Assembly (NCBI GenBank): GCA_947385775.1 | Contig: CANDMI010000005.1 | Location: 1-64,000, forward strand | Source of the DNA: an uncultured Eubacterium sp. | GTDB taxonomy: Bacteria; Bacillota; Clostridia; Lachnospirales; Lachnospiraceae | Direction of reading: 5' to 3' | DNA: 64,000 nucleotides | Shown here: positions 42,418 through 52,104 of the stretch, in pieces | Position numbering within the stretch: the first letter of the stretch is position 1 | How the letters are laid out: each line of letters starts with the position of its first letter | Position numbers and translations under genes: made by a program | Notes under the pieces: model-generated | Told to the model about the DNA's origin: nothing | The model's input: the letters and a program-made list of their open reading frames with translations, nothing else | Database searches by the model: none

Positions 42418-43524
42418 CTACAAAACCAATTCCAGCCCCTCTAGTATTTTCTCCCAGTCCTTGCCCGCAAATTTTACGATCCGCTCCCCGTTTTTTAAAA
42501 GCTCCAGCCTGTCGTTTAGCATAAGCTGCGCAACATAAGACTCCCCACGGTACTTGTCCTTATATTCCACAGGCAGATCCAGCGTTTTTTCTGTAAATTC
42601 ATCCGAAAGATAGGCGCAGAAAAACAGATAAAGCCCTTCCTCTCCATCCACGCGCATACGCACAAGATCCTTTTGGACAGCGCTGTGCCATGCCACGTAG
42701 AAAGGACATCCCGCGTCCATAATCGAAAAAGATACGCTCTCCATAATTCCAAGAAACGCGTCCGAATGGGCCGCGCCCTTCGCCCCGCCCTGATTTTTTG
42801 CACTGTAGTCTAATAAAAAAACGACCGGGCAGGCCAAAGGCATGCTGCCTTCCCGCACGAACAGCTCGTCCATGCGCGCGCTTAGCTTCCAGTGCACCTG
42901 CCTTAGCCGGTCGCCGTTTTGAAAAGGACGGGTCTGAAACAATTCGCTGTAATCGCCTCCTGGCATATGGTCATCAAACACATCCGCGTCCTGGGTAAAA
43001 TTTTTGACGCGCTGCGTAAGCTGTACGCCGATCTCCCGCATTTTGGGAAACACCTGGATCTGGCTTGCGCCGTCCACTTTTTTTTGCAAATAAAACAATC
43101 CCGCCGGGTCATAAACGCGAATTTTCTTCAAGGCCAGGCGATAATTGCCGCTGCCCTCAAATTCCAGCGAAAAGCGGTAGCGGTTTTCCCCGTTTAAGAC
43201 AACGCCGCCCCGCAGCCATCTATATTCTGTCCGTTTCAAAAAGCTGCCGCTTAGCTCCACAAGGCACCATACCTTCGCGCTTGGAATGCGCCCTTTATTT
43301 TCTACAATAAGCTGCGCTGAAAAAGGCCGCGCCTGCTGCGCCACCGTAACCGGGACAAACAGACGACACCTCATCCGAGACAAACGGACCACGCAAAATA
43401 CGCCAGATAAGGCGAATAACGCAGCGCTGGCATACCCAAGGTGCGCCAGCGCTGTACTGTGATACAATAAAGAAGTGTAGAGCAAAAGCCCTGTGATAAA
43501 AATCCCACGAATAACACTAACCAT
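42418..43524 (-). CDS. DUF58 domain protein
   Basis: A 368-residue protein with two N-terminal membrane segments and a VWA-like DUF58 domain. 'FSLEFEGSGNYRLALKKIRVYDPAGLFYLQKK' and 'DHMPGGDYSELFQTRPFQNGDRLRQVHWKLSARMDELFVREG' are the DUF58 signatures. These proteins pair with MoxR ATPases, which may act as their chaperones. It overlaps the end of the MoxR gene by 8 bp and precedes the transglutaminase gene by 29 bp, so all three are one unit. The direct function is unknown. Confidence 0.9.
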   Translation of the reverse strand: MVSVIRGIFITGLLLYTSLLYHSTALAHLGYASAALFALSGVFCVVRLSRMRCRLFVPVTVAQQARPFSAQLIVENKGRIPSAKVWCLVELSGSFLKRTEYRWLRGGVVLNGENRYRFSLEFEGSGNYRLALKKIRVYDPAGLFYLQKKVDGASQIQVFPKMREIGVQLTQRVKNFTQDADVFDDHMPGGDYSELFQTRPFQNGDRLRQVHWKLSARMDELFVREGSMPLACPVVFLLDYSAKNQGGAKGAAHSDAFLGIMESVSFSIMDAGCPFYVAWHSAVQKDLVRMRVDGEEGLYLFFCAYLSDEFTEKTLDLPVEYKDKYRGESYVAQLMLNDRLELLKNGERIVKFAGKDWEKILEGLELVL

Positions 43525-44485
43525 ATCTGCCCGCCCTTTTCATCCGGTAAGCCGCTGGCTGTCTGACTTCGGATAAAATCCCAAAGATCACGGCATCCTT
43601 TTGCATGTGCGCGACCCTCGCCTTTGTATTTAAGGTCAGGCGGTGCTTTCCGATATCCGGGAAAATATCCGCCGCATCCTGTGGCTCCACATAGTCCCTT
43701 CCATGTAAAAACGCCCATGCCTTTGCCATCCTCGTACAGCAGATCGTGCCCCGGGGACTGACGCCAAGCTCGATATAATCGTTTTCCCGGGTTGCCTGCA
43801 CGAGCCTTACGATATAATCGTATATGCTGTCATGGATGTAAACCTGCTCCACCACCCCCTGCAATGCAACAAGCTCCTGGGCTAAGATTACAGGGCGCAC
43901 CTCCTTCACGCCGCCATGGACGCTTTTGCCCCTTGCGATATCCATCTCGCTTTGCATGTCAGGATATCCCATGCTCATACAGACCATAAATCGGTCAAGC
44001 TGGGACTCGGGCAAAAGCTGGGTTCCCGCGCTCCCGGACGGGTTTTGGGTCGCCATTACGATAAACGGCTTAGGCACCCGCCTGCTTACGCCGTCCACCG
44101 TAACGCGCCCCTCCTCCATAACCTCAAGCAGCGCGGACTGGGTTTTCGGGGATGTCCGGTTGATCTCATCCGCCAAAAATAAATTGCACATGACCGCGCC
44201 CGGATAAAACACAAAATCCCCCGTCTCTTTCTGATACATATTAAACCCGGACAAATCCGAGGGCATGACATCCGGCGTAAACTGCACCCTGCGATGGTCA
44301 AGCGCCATCGCTTTGGAAAACGCCACCGCAAGCGTCGTCTTTCCGACCCCCGGCACATCCTCGATCAAAAGATGCCCGCCTGCCAGTATCGTCGCAAACG
44401 CTTTGTAAATACAGTCATCCTTGCCGCTTAATACCTTTCGGACTTCTTCTATTACCGCGGCGGCTTTCTCTTGCCATTCCTGCAT
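43517..44485 (-). CDS. MoxR-family AAA+ ATPase
   Basis: A 322-residue AAA+ ATPase: Walker A 'GGHLLIEDVPGVGKTTLAVAFSKA', Walker B 'LFLADEINRTSPKTQSALLEVM' and sensor-1 'FIVMATQNP'. The longer frame starts at 44548, inside the upstream gene; GGAGG is ten bases before ATG 44485, which gives the standard N-terminus. MoxR proteins are thought to insert cofactors or assemble partner VWA proteins. It heads the group of MoxR, DUF58 and TgpA. Confidence 0.93.
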   Translation of the reverse strand: MQEWQEKAAAVIEEVRKVLSGKDDCIYKAFATILAGGHLLIEDVPGVGKTTLAVAFSKAMALDHRRVQFTPDVMPSDLSGFNMYQKETGDFVFYPGAVMCNLFLADEINRTSPKTQSALLEVMEEGRVTVDGVSRRVPKPFIVMATQNPSGSAGTQLLPESQLDRFMVCMSMGYPDMQSEMDIARGKSVHGGVKEVRPVILAQELVALQGVVEQVYIHDSIYDYIVRLVQATRENDYIELGVSPRGTICCTRMAKAWAFLHGRDYVEPQDAADIFPDIGKHRLTLNTKARVAHMQKDAVIFGILSEVRQPAAYRMKRAGRYG

Positions 44486-44523
44486 ATGCGCTTTTCCTCC
44501 AGCCTGAATCTGTTTTTCGGCGC

Positions 44524-47010
44524 TTACCGCGCTGCCAGTACCTCGCACACCATTCCAAATACCGCCGCATCCAACTTCATAGATAACAGCGTCGCCAGAG
44601 CGTCACGTCCCTGGGATTTTATCACATCCATAATTTCAGACTTCGTATTATATTCTATCTGCGCTTTTTCCAAAAGCCCATAGCAGCGCCCTTCCAGATC
44701 ATTTTGTGAAATAGCAAGCCCCCTGGAATCCATAAACGCGACGCAGATTTCCTTTTCTATGGAAGTAAACGGTATTTCCACGGTAAGCATGGCTTTTGCG
44801 GCATCGTAGCTGCTATCCGCCTGCACTTTTACTCCATCCGCCGTCACTTCCACATCCGCTTTATCTATGTTATTTACGCCTGTAAACACAAGCTTCCAGC
44901 TTCTTTCCTTTGGAATCACATCCAGATTTCCTTTTGCCTTTTCAATGACAAACTGCCGCCCTTTCTGATTCCAGCTTAATTTTGTAGCCGCCCAGTTTTC
45001 CGCGCGGTCAACCGCCGTATCGCCCGCATCCTCCCAAAGGGTAAACTGCCCGTCCGCCGCCGGGAAAATGCGCGCCTCCATTTTAGCCGGGTTTTCAATA
45101 CAGTTGCTAATCTCACGCATATCCGCCATCGGCACAATGGCTCCCGCCTTCATCAATACCGGGATATTTTCCACGCCGCGCCATAAATCCATCATGCGCC
45201 CGCCGCGGTAAACCATTCCGTCAAAGAAATCCGCCCAAAGACCTTCCGGCAGCCAGGTCTTTGCTTTCGCAGCCCTTGCCCTTTGATCCTGCGGGTCTGT
45301 GATCGGAGAAACCAAAAGCTCGGAGCCAAAATAATATTCGTTTGGCGCATGGTAAGCCTCCTCCCGTTTTGGCTCTTTATAGTACAATGGCTGGATCAGC
45401 GGCAGATCCTCCTCATGCGCCCGTTTGTTCATCGTATATAAATACGGGATCAGGCCATGGCGCAATCTTAAGTATTCCTCCATGACGCTTCTTGTGATCT
45501 TGTCAAATTTCCAAGGCTCTTTTCCATTAAACGGGTTGTCCGTGCTGTGCAGCCTGTTGATCGGGGAAAATACGCCGTACTGCACCCAGCGCGCCATCAG
45601 CTCGTCGTCTCTTACGCCCAACATATGCCCGCCGATATCATGGCTCCACCAGCCGTAGCCGATATTGCTGGCTGTGTTTGTAAAATATGGCTGAAACCTT
45701 AGGCTGTCCCAGGATATGACCGTATCGCCGGAAAATCCCACCGGATACCTGTGGCTGCCCGGCCCCGCATATCTGGAAAAGGTGATCGGCCTTGTGCCCT
45801 TCCATGCGCTGTCCAGATAATGGTAATGGTTCAGCATCCAAAGCGGATCAAGGCCCGGCGTTTTCGTAACCGTCCCCTGCTGCCAGTCCAGCCACCAGAA
45901 ATCCACGCCCTGCTCCTCTAATGGATGGTGCAGCTCCTTGAAATAGACCTCCATAAAATCCGGATCGGCAGGGTCAAAGGTTACCGGAAGCTCGCTTTTT
46001 GGATCAATCCCTAATTTTTTGGCAACCCGTTCATAAAGCTCCTCATACGCCCGCACGCCGTCCGCCGGATGGACATTTAACGTGATCTTCATCCCATGCT
46101 CATGCAGCCAGGCCATAAAGCCCTCCGGGTCCGGGAAAAACTTTTTGTTCCATGTATATCCCGTCCAGCCGCTTCCGTATTTTGGGTCTACATCGTCCAC
46201 AAGATGCCAGTCCATATCGATCACGGCAACGGAAAACGGCAGTCCCTCCGCTTCAAACCGCTCCACCAGCTCTTTGTATTCCATTTCGGTATAACGATGA
46301 TAGCGGCTCCACCAGTTTCCAAGGGCATACCTTGGAAGCAGCGGCGTTTTTCCGCAAAGGTAATAAAAATCCTTTAAGCAGTCCAGATAGCGCGTCCCGT
46401 ACCCAAAGAAATAATAATCCGCCGTCCCTTCTTCCCTTGGTTCGATCCAGCCATCCTCGGTTAACGCCATAGAGCGGCTGTCGTCGATGACCGAATAGCC
46501 CTCTCTGGAGATCACCCCATGCTCCATCGGAATTTTTCCTATGATCTTATCATCGATCGGAGTTTCCCCTTTCGCAAACGGAAGGTTGCTAAGCACATAG
46601 GCACCGTCCGTCATATCCAGCGTCCTTGCCGTTCCTCCTAAGTCCTCCGGCTCCTGCCCAAAATGCCAGGTACGCCCGCGCCCGCCGTTTACCTTAATTT
46701 GCAGCCCGCTTGCGCAAAAAGGCCGCTTGTTATAATGCAGCTCCAGCTCCCCTGTATACAAGGAAAGCTCCGTTTCCGATTCCTCCAGACGAAACTCTGG
46801 CGCCGGAAAATCCCTGTTCCATACCGACTGGGTCGCCCGGTCCTCAAACACGCCCTTTTCATTGTATTCCAGCCGAAGCAGCGCCGGCGTTAAGACCGTG
46901 ATCCGGTATTTCTCCCCCTGGATCGCCGCTTCTTTCCTGCATTTTGGATGCGCACCCGTTTCATAAGCTTCCATCCCCATATTTCTATACTTAACTCCTT
47001 TCTTTTTCAT
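44524..47010 (-). CDS. alpha-glucosidase family protein (GH31)
   Basis: An 818- to 828-residue GH31 enzyme. The catalytic nucleophile is in 'GVDFWWLDWQQGTVTKTPG', preceded by 'VAVIDMDWHLVDD', and the acid/base region is near 'RYPVGFSGDTVISWDSLRFQPYF'. 'GYGWWSHDIGGHMLGVRDDELMARWVQYGVFSPINRLHS' also fits. The family includes alpha-glucosidases, isomaltosidases and alpha-xylosidases; the DWQQ form is known from Ruminococcus obeum alpha-glucosidase. No signal peptide, so it works in the cytoplasm. The start is unsettled: ATG 47010 has no ribosome binding site, while ATG 46980 has AAGGAG 14 bases before it. It lies 7 bp after pyrD, in line with the pyr genes. Confidence 0.9.
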   Translation of the reverse strand: MKKKGVKYRNMGMEAYETGAHPKCRKEAAIQGEKYRITVLTPALLRLEYNEKGVFEDRATQSVWNRDFPAPEFRLEESETELSLYTGELELHYNKRPFCASGLQIKVNGGRGRTWHFGQEPEDLGGTARTLDMTDGAYVLSNLPFAKGETPIDDKIIGKIPMEHGVISREGYSVIDDSRSMALTEDGWIEPREEGTADYYFFGYGTRYLDCLKDFYYLCGKTPLLPRYALGNWWSRYHRYTEMEYKELVERFEAEGLPFSVAVIDMDWHLVDDVDPKYGSGWTGYTWNKKFFPDPEGFMAWLHEHGMKITLNVHPADGVRAYEELYERVAKKLGIDPKSELPVTFDPADPDFMEVYFKELHHPLEEQGVDFWWLDWQQGTVTKTPGLDPLWMLNHYHYLDSAWKGTRPITFSRYAGPGSHRYPVGFSGDTVISWDSLRFQPYFTNTASNIGYGWWSHDIGGHMLGVRDDELMARWVQYGVFSPINRLHSTDNPFNGKEPWKFDKITRSVMEEYLRLRHGLIPYLYTMNKRAHEEDLPLIQPLYYKEPKREEAYHAPNEYYFGSELLVSPITDPQDQRARAAKAKTWLPEGLWADFFDGMVYRGGRMMDLWRGVENIPVLMKAGAIVPMADMREISNCIENPAKMEARIFPAADGQFTLWEDAGDTAVDRAENWAATKLSWNQKGRQFVIEKAKGNLDVIPKERSWKLVFTGVNNIDKADVEVTADGVKVQADSSYDAAKAMLTVEIPFTSIEKEICVAFMDSRGLAISQNDLEGRCYGLLEKAQIEYNTKSEIMDVIKSQGRDALATLLSMKLDAAVFGMVCEVLAAR

Positions 47011-47017
47011 GCAAATG

Positions 47018-47923
47018 CTACTGCTTAACCGCCCCGATCAATTCCCGGATATCCTCGATCCCCTGCTCTACCATAAACTGGTTCATATCGTTTATGATAT
47101 CCACCGTGACCGTCGGGTTCGTAAAATTCGCGGTTCCGACCGCAACCGCCGTCGCGCCCGCTAATAGCATTTCTAACGCGTCCATAGCGTTCATTACGCC
47201 GCCCATCCCGATGATCGGAATGTTAACCGCCTGCGCCGTTTCATAAACCATACGCACCGCCACCGGATGCACCGCAGGCCCGGACAGCCCTCCGGTCTTA
47301 TTTGCCAGCGCAAACTTTCTCGTGCGCACATCAATCTTCATGCCCGTGATCGTATTGATCAAAGAAACCGCATCCGCGCCCTCGGCTTCCACCGCTTTGG
47401 CAATTTCCGCGATATGGGTCACGTTCGGGCTAAGCTTCATAATAAACGGATGCTTCGACACCCGCCGCACATCCTTTGCCACACGCGCCGCCATTTTCGG
47501 GTCCTGTCCAAATCCGATCCCGCCCTCTTTCACGTTCGGGCAGGAAATATTGATCTCAAGCATATCTACCGGCTGGTCATTTAACCGCTCTACCACATCC
47601 AGGTATTCGAACATCGAATGCCCGCATACATTTACAATGATCTTCGTATCGTATTTTTTCAAAAACGGAATGTCTCGCTCGATCAGCGTCTCCACCCCCG
47701 GATTTTGCAGGCCCACGGCGTTTAGCATACCGCCGTAGACTTCCGCGACCCTCGGCGTAGGGTTACCTTCCCAAGGGACATTCGATACGCCCTTTGTCAC
47801 AACGCCCCCCAGACGGCTTAGATTTACAAACTGGGAATATTCCTCTCCGGCTCCAAACGTGCCGGACGCTGTCAGGATCGGATTTTTAAAGGTGATGCCT
47901 GCGATCGTCACTTTTGTATTCAA
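47018..47923 (-). CDS. pyrD: dihydroorotate dehydrogenase B, catalytic subunit
   Basis: A 301-residue FMN enzyme of class 1B that oxidises dihydroorotate with NAD+ through PyrK. 'NPILTASGTFGAGEEYSQFVNLSRLGGVVTKGVS' and 'MLEINISCPNVKEGGIGFGQDP' (with the catalytic Cys in ISCPN) are diagnostic. It overlaps the end of pyrK by 4 bp and is followed by the GH31 gene. This is the fourth step of pyrimidine synthesis. Confidence 0.95.
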   Translation of the reverse strand: MNTKVTIAGITFKNPILTASGTFGAGEEYSQFVNLSRLGGVVTKGVSNVPWEGNPTPRVAEVYGGMLNAVGLQNPGVETLIERDIPFLKKYDTKIIVNVCGHSMFEYLDVVERLNDQPVDMLEINISCPNVKEGGIGFGQDPKMAARVAKDVRRVSKHPFIMKLSPNVTHIAEIAKAVEAEGADAVSLINTITGMKIDVRTRKFALANKTGGLSGPAVHPVAVRMVYETAQAVNIPIIGMGGVMNAMDALEMLLAGATAVAVGTANFTNPTVTVDIINDMNQFMVEQGIEDIRELIGAVKQ

Positions 47924-48693
47924 GAAATCTCCACCTCCTCAGCTAAAAATACCGGGCCTTCCGTACAGATGCGTTTGTTTTTCACCCGGGTATGCTCGTC
48001 CTTGATCGTAGATTTGCAGACGCACCCAAGACACGCGCCCACCCCGCAGGCCATGCGCTCTTCCAAAGAAATCCAGCATTCCATGTCCCGATCCTTTGCG
48101 AACGCCTTGACCGCCCGAAGCATTGGAAGCGGCCCGCAGGCATAAATAATATCCGCGTTCAGATTATGCGCCAAGATCGCGTCTAAAACCGTGCCCTTTG
48201 TGCCGATCGAGCCGTCCTCCGTCGCAATATAGACCGCGCCGTAAGAACGAAACTGCGGGCTTAGGAAAATCTCTTTATCCCGGTATCCCAAAATGATCTG
48301 CTTTTCGCACCTTAGCTCCTTTACTAACTGCAAAAGCGGTGGTATGCCGATGCCGCCGCCTATGACAAACGCTTTTTTGGACTTGATCGGAAACCCATTG
48401 CCAAGCGGCCCTATGACATTTAACGGCATTCCGGTGCGCATAAAGGAAAATTCATGCGTCCCTTTTCCGGCTATGCGGTATACGATCCGTACCGCCTGGT
48501 CGTCCTTATCGATCTCGCAAATGCTGATCGGCCTTGGCAGCAGCCTGCTGCCGTCCCTGCTGTAAACCCCAAGGAACTGCCCCGGCTGCGCCTCCTGCGG
48601 GATTTTATCAACATGAAGCCACATACTGTAAATATCTGTTGCGATCTCCTCCTGTCTGATGATCACGGCCTCTTCCTTAAATTTTCCTGCCAT
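47920..48693 (-). CDS. pyrK: dihydroorotate dehydrogenase electron-transfer subunit
   Basis: A 257-residue FAD/[2Fe-2S] protein that passes electrons from PyrD to NAD+. The flavin domain has 'DGSRLLPRPISICEIDKDD', the NAD part 'VIGGGIGIPPLLQLVKELR', and the iron-sulfur cysteines are in 'MACGVGACLGCVCKSTI' and a further Cys near the end ('KRICTEGPVF'). It is coupled to pyrD by a 4-bp overlap. AAAGGGG lies upstream of ATG 48693. Confidence 0.94.
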   Translation of the reverse strand: MAGKFKEEAVIIRQEEIATDIYSMWLHVDKIPQEAQPGQFLGVYSRDGSRLLPRPISICEIDKDDQAVRIVYRIAGKGTHEFSFMRTGMPLNVIGPLGNGFPIKSKKAFVIGGGIGIPPLLQLVKELRCEKQIILGYRDKEIFLSPQFRSYGAVYIATEDGSIGTKGTVLDAILAHNLNADIIYACGPLPMLRAVKAFAKDRDMECWISLEERMACGVGACLGCVCKSTIKDEHTRVKNKRICTEGPVFLAEEVEIS

Positions 48694-48725
48694 TCCTATG
48701 TATACACCCCTTTACATTTTCTAAT

Positions 48726-49658
48726 CTATTTTTTTGCCGCCTGCAACGCCCCGTTAATGTCCGCGATCATATCTAGGACCGCCTGCCTGGAAGCGTCCGC
48801 ATACGCCGCTTCTGTAAACCGCGCATATTTTTCCTGCTTATACGCCGCAATGATCCCCCTGGAGGAATTTACGATCGCGCCTAACCCGTCTTTATTAAAA
48901 TAATGCGCCAGATCGGAAGCCTTGCCCCCCTGCGCGCCATATCCCGGCACTAAAATATACGTCTTTGGCATCAAAGCGCGCATTGCCTTTCCAACTTCCG
49001 GATAGGTGGCCCCTACGACAGCCCCGATATAGCTGTATTCCTCACCCATATGCATACCGCCCCATTCCACAACCTTTTGCGCCACATATTCATACAGCGG
49101 CCTGCCGTCTATAAGCTTATCCTGAAATTCCCCGCTGGACGGATTTGAGGTTTTCACAAGGACAAACAGCCCTTTTTTATGCTCCCTGCACACATCCACA
49201 AAAGGTTTTACGCCGTCTGTCCCAAGATATGGATTGACTGTCGCAAAATCCTCTCCAAACGCCGAAAGCTCTTTGCCGCCTACCGAAGCCTTCCCAAGAT
49301 GCGCCGTCGCATAAGCCGCGGACGTAGAGCCGATATCCCCTCGCTTTACATCTCCGATGACCGTCAGCCCTTTTTCATGGCAGTAATCCACCGTTTTTTG
49401 AAACGCCATAAGCCCCGGCACGCCAAACTGCTCATACATGGCAATTTGCGGCTTCACCGCCGGGATCAGGTCATACGTACTGTCAACAATCCCTTTGTTA
49501 AACTGCCAGATCGCGTCCGCCGCCCCTTCTAATGTCTCGCCAAATTCCCCGAAAGATTTTTGCAATATAGGCTGCGGCACATAAGACAACATCGGGTCCA
49601 GCCCCACTACCACCGGGGCGTTTTTCTTTTTTATATCTTCAATCAGCTTATTTATCAT
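48726..49658 (-). CDS. pyrF: orotidine 5'-phosphate decarboxylase (type 2)
   Basis: A 310-residue OMP decarboxylase of the larger, type 2 subfamily. 'VVVGLDPMLSYVPQ' at the N-terminus and the catalytic Lys/Asp in 'VIGDVKRGDIGSTSAAYA' are visible; 'ILVPGYGAQGGKASDLAHYFNKDGLGAIVNSSRGIIAAYK' closes the barrel. AAAGGA precedes ATG 49658. It follows pyrC and precedes pyrK in one direction. An unusual poly-pyrimidine repeat lies in the gap before it. Confidence 0.95.
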   Translation of the reverse strand: MINKLIEDIKKKNAPVVVGLDPMLSYVPQPILQKSFGEFGETLEGAADAIWQFNKGIVDSTYDLIPAVKPQIAMYEQFGVPGLMAFQKTVDYCHEKGLTVIGDVKRGDIGSTSAAYATAHLGKASVGGKELSAFGEDFATVNPYLGTDGVKPFVDVCREHKKGLFVLVKTSNPSSGEFQDKLIDGRPLYEYVAQKVVEWGGMHMGEEYSYIGAVVGATYPEVGKAMRALMPKTYILVPGYGAQGGKASDLAHYFNKDGLGAIVNSSRGIIAAYKQEKYARFTEAAYADASRQAVLDMIADINGALQAAKK

Positions 49659-49680
49659 AATTTTCCTTTATCTTTCTTTT

Positions 49681-49745
49681 ATTTTTCTTATATTTTTATT
49701 TTTATTTCTATTTTTATTTCTATTTTTATTTCTATTTTTCTATCT
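49681..49745. repeat. 12-bp tandem repeat between pyrC and pyrF
   Basis: Four or so copies of a TATTTTTATTTC-type unit on the plus strand, all T/A/C with one purine type. Such arrays are prone to slippage. On the minus strand, they lie in the pyrC-pyrF intercistronic region, upstream of the pyrF ribosome binding site. Confidence 0.75.
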
Positions 49746-49757
49746 TTTATTTTCCCT

Positions 49758-51041
49758 TTATCTTTCCTGATATATGACCCTGCCGCCCGCGACCGTAGCC
49801 CGCACCGCGCCGGTTACTTCCCATCCGTCAAACGGGGTGTTTCTGCCCTTGGACGCAAATTCGTCGGCTTTTATCGTATAAACCTTGTTCGGGTCAAATA
49901 CGACGATATCGGCTGCGCTTTTCGGAGACAGGCTGCCTTTCCCGCACCGGATGACCTGCGCCGGGTTGTAGCTCATCTTTTCCGCCATCTGCATCGGCGT
50001 TAAATACCCGCCAAGCACAAGCTGCGTATAGGTTAACGCCGCCGCCGTTTCCAACCCCACGATGCCAAAAGGCGCCCGCAGCATGGAATCGTTTTTTTCT
50101 TCTTTCGTATGCGGGGCGTGGTCTGTAGAGATCACATCCATCACGCCGTCCCTTAACCCCTGCCGCAGCGCTTCTACGTCCTCTCTCGTACGAAGCGGCG
50201 GGTTCATTTTATAATTCGTATCGTCCTTTGGCATATCGTCGGAAGTGAGGGTAAAATGATGCGGGCAGACTTCCGCCGTCACGGATATGCCCATCTCCTT
50301 TGCCATTTTTACGATCGAAACGCTGCCGCTTGTGGAGCAATGGCATAGATGCAGCCTCGCCCCGGTTTCTTTTGCAAGCATAACGTCACGGATGGCTATA
50401 ATATCCTCCACCGCGTTGCTGATTCCCGGCAAATCTCTTTTTTTCGCATTGGCATCGTCGTTTACGACCCCGCCATGCACAAGGCTTATGTCCTCGCAAT
50501 GGGATAAAACCGGGATATCCAGCTCTTTTGCGATAAGCATCGCCCTTTTTAACAGGTAAGAATCCATCACCGACTTTCCGTCCTCGCTGATCGCGGGGCT
50601 TCCAGCCCGCACCATATTTGCGATATCCGACAGTTCCTTACCGGCCATCCCTTTTGTGATCGCCCCTGCCTGTAGCACATTGGTCTTTTCTTCACTTTTT
50701 GCTTTGTTGTGGACATAATTTACAATATCCGCATTGTCCACCACGGGCCTTGTGTTTGGCATGGCGACGATCGTCGTAAAGCCGCCCCGCGCCGCCGCCG
50801 CAACGCCTGTGACCACAGTCTCTTTACGCTCTAATCCTGGATCGCGCAGATGCACATGCAGATCGATAAACCCCGGCATTACAAAGCATCCCGACGCGTC
50901 TAAGACCTGCGCGCCCTCCACCTGGATATCCGGCTCGGCTTTTACGATCACGCCATTTTCGACTAACAGGTCTGACACCGCATCCATCCTCATCTCCGGA
51001 TCCGGATTCAACACCCTGCCATTTTTGATCAAAAGCGCCAT
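49758..51041 (-). CDS. pyrC: dihydroorotase
   Basis: A 427-residue amidohydrolase that closes carbamoyl-aspartate to dihydroorotate. Metal site 'GFIDLHVHLRDPGLERKE' and 'ISTDHAPHTKEEKND' and the carboxylated-Lys region are present, as in class I dihydroorotases. AGGGAGGTGG precedes ATG 51041. It is the first of the pyr genes in this group, and no carbamoyl-phosphate synthase or pyrB lies in the window. Confidence 0.94.
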   Translation of the reverse strand: MALLIKNGRVLNPDPEMRMDAVSDLLVENGVIVKAEPDIQVEGAQVLDASGCFVMPGFIDLHVHLRDPGLERKETVVTGVAAAARGGFTTIVAMPNTRPVVDNADIVNYVHNKAKSEEKTNVLQAGAITKGMAGKELSDIANMVRAGSPAISEDGKSVMDSYLLKRAMLIAKELDIPVLSHCEDISLVHGGVVNDDANAKKRDLPGISNAVEDIIAIRDVMLAKETGARLHLCHCSTSGSVSIVKMAKEMGISVTAEVCPHHFTLTSDDMPKDDTNYKMNPPLRTREDVEALRQGLRDGVMDVISTDHAPHTKEEKNDSMLRAPFGIVGLETAAALTYTQLVLGGYLTPMQMAEKMSYNPAQVIRCGKGSLSPKSAADIVVFDPNKVYTIKADEFASKGRNTPFDGWEVTGAVRATVAGGRVIYQER

Positions 51042-51067
51042 ATTCCACCTCCCTGTAACGGTAAATA

Positions 51068-52069
51068 TTACCTTGTTTTTAAAAATTCGTACTCCCGCTT
51101 CGCCTGTTCGTCATTCGGGTAACACTCCAGATACGCTTCCATCTCCCGCCTTGCGCCGGAAAAATCGCCCTGATGCTCCATAGCGGCGATCTTTCCCGCC
51201 CAAAGCCTGGACTTGACCGCTATGATGTCCGGGCATTCCAGCCCTTTTTGAAAATAGGAAGCCGCCTGCTCATAATCTTCCTTTTCAAACGCGATCTTTC
51301 CTAACGCGTACAGCGTCCTTGCGTCCTTGGCATGGTCTTTCGCATACGCTTCGTAGTATTCCTTTGCTTTTTCATTATCGCCCTGCACCCTGGCGGTTTC
51401 CCCAAGATAAAAATTGGCTTCCGGCTCCTCTTTTTTTAACGCGTCCTCCAGCTCGATCTGCGCCTGGTCATAGGCTCCGCTTGCAAGGTAGAGCCGCCCG
51501 CGTGAAAGGCAGGATAAGGCATCGTCTCCTTTTATTTTTAATCCCTGCTCTAAATACTGGGACGCTTCGTCGATCAGCCCGGCAAGCATCAGCTGCTCGT
51601 AAATCCCGGCGTACAGCTCGCCCCTGTCCTTTTTATGCTCCACCGCCTGTTTAAAATCCTCTACCGCCTGCTTTTCATTTCCAGAGGAAAGGTATGCAAG
51701 CCCCCGCAGGTAATACGCGTCCCCGTTCTTTTTGTCATATTCGATCAGAGCCGTATACGTCTCCACCGCGTCTTTTGTCTGTCCCATTTCCATCTGCGCG
51801 TACGCCTTGTAAAAATTAATGTCCTCTTCTAAGGCCGTCACCTTGCCCGCCCGTTCATTCAAGGCTTTATTAAACGCGTTTACCGCGCTTTCGTAATTTC
51901 CGTTTTCCAGCTGGTTTAACCCGATCTTTCGATACGATTCTTCATTTTCAAGCCGCCTCTTGCCGTCGCAGCCTGACAGCGCAAACACAGACGCGGCCAG
52001 GATGCAGGCAAACGCCGCCATATTTTTTATAGACCGCTTTGCAGCTTGTTTCGTAACTTTATTTTTCAT
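51068..52069 (-). CDS. TPR-repeat lipoprotein
   Basis: A 333-residue lipoprotein: signal peptide with lipobox 'FALSGC' (Cys at 34), then about seven tetratricopeptide repeats (for example 'KIGLNQLENGNYESAVNAFNKALNE', 'DAYYLRGLAYLSSGNEKQAVEDFKQAVEH', 'TLYALGKIAFEKEDYEQAASYFQKGLEC'). TPR arrays bind partner proteins. It is between pyrC and asnS on the same strand, with short gaps. A role in the cell envelope is likely but no partner is shown. Confidence 0.88.
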   Translation of the reverse strand: MKNKVTKQAAKRSIKNMAAFACILAASVFALSGCDGKRRLENEESYRKIGLNQLENGNYESAVNAFNKALNERAGKVTALEEDINFYKAYAQMEMGQTKDAVETYTALIEYDKKNGDAYYLRGLAYLSSGNEKQAVEDFKQAVEHKKDRGELYAGIYEQLMLAGLIDEASQYLEQGLKIKGDDALSCLSRGRLYLASGAYDQAQIELEDALKKEEPEANFYLGETARVQGDNEKAKEYYEAYAKDHAKDARTLYALGKIAFEKEDYEQAASYFQKGLECPDIIAVKSRLWAGKIAAMEHQGDFSGARREMEAYLECYPNDEQAKREYEFLKTR

Positions 52070-52104
52070 ATGATTTCCTGATAACCTGTTTTTTCACTAT
52101 ATTG

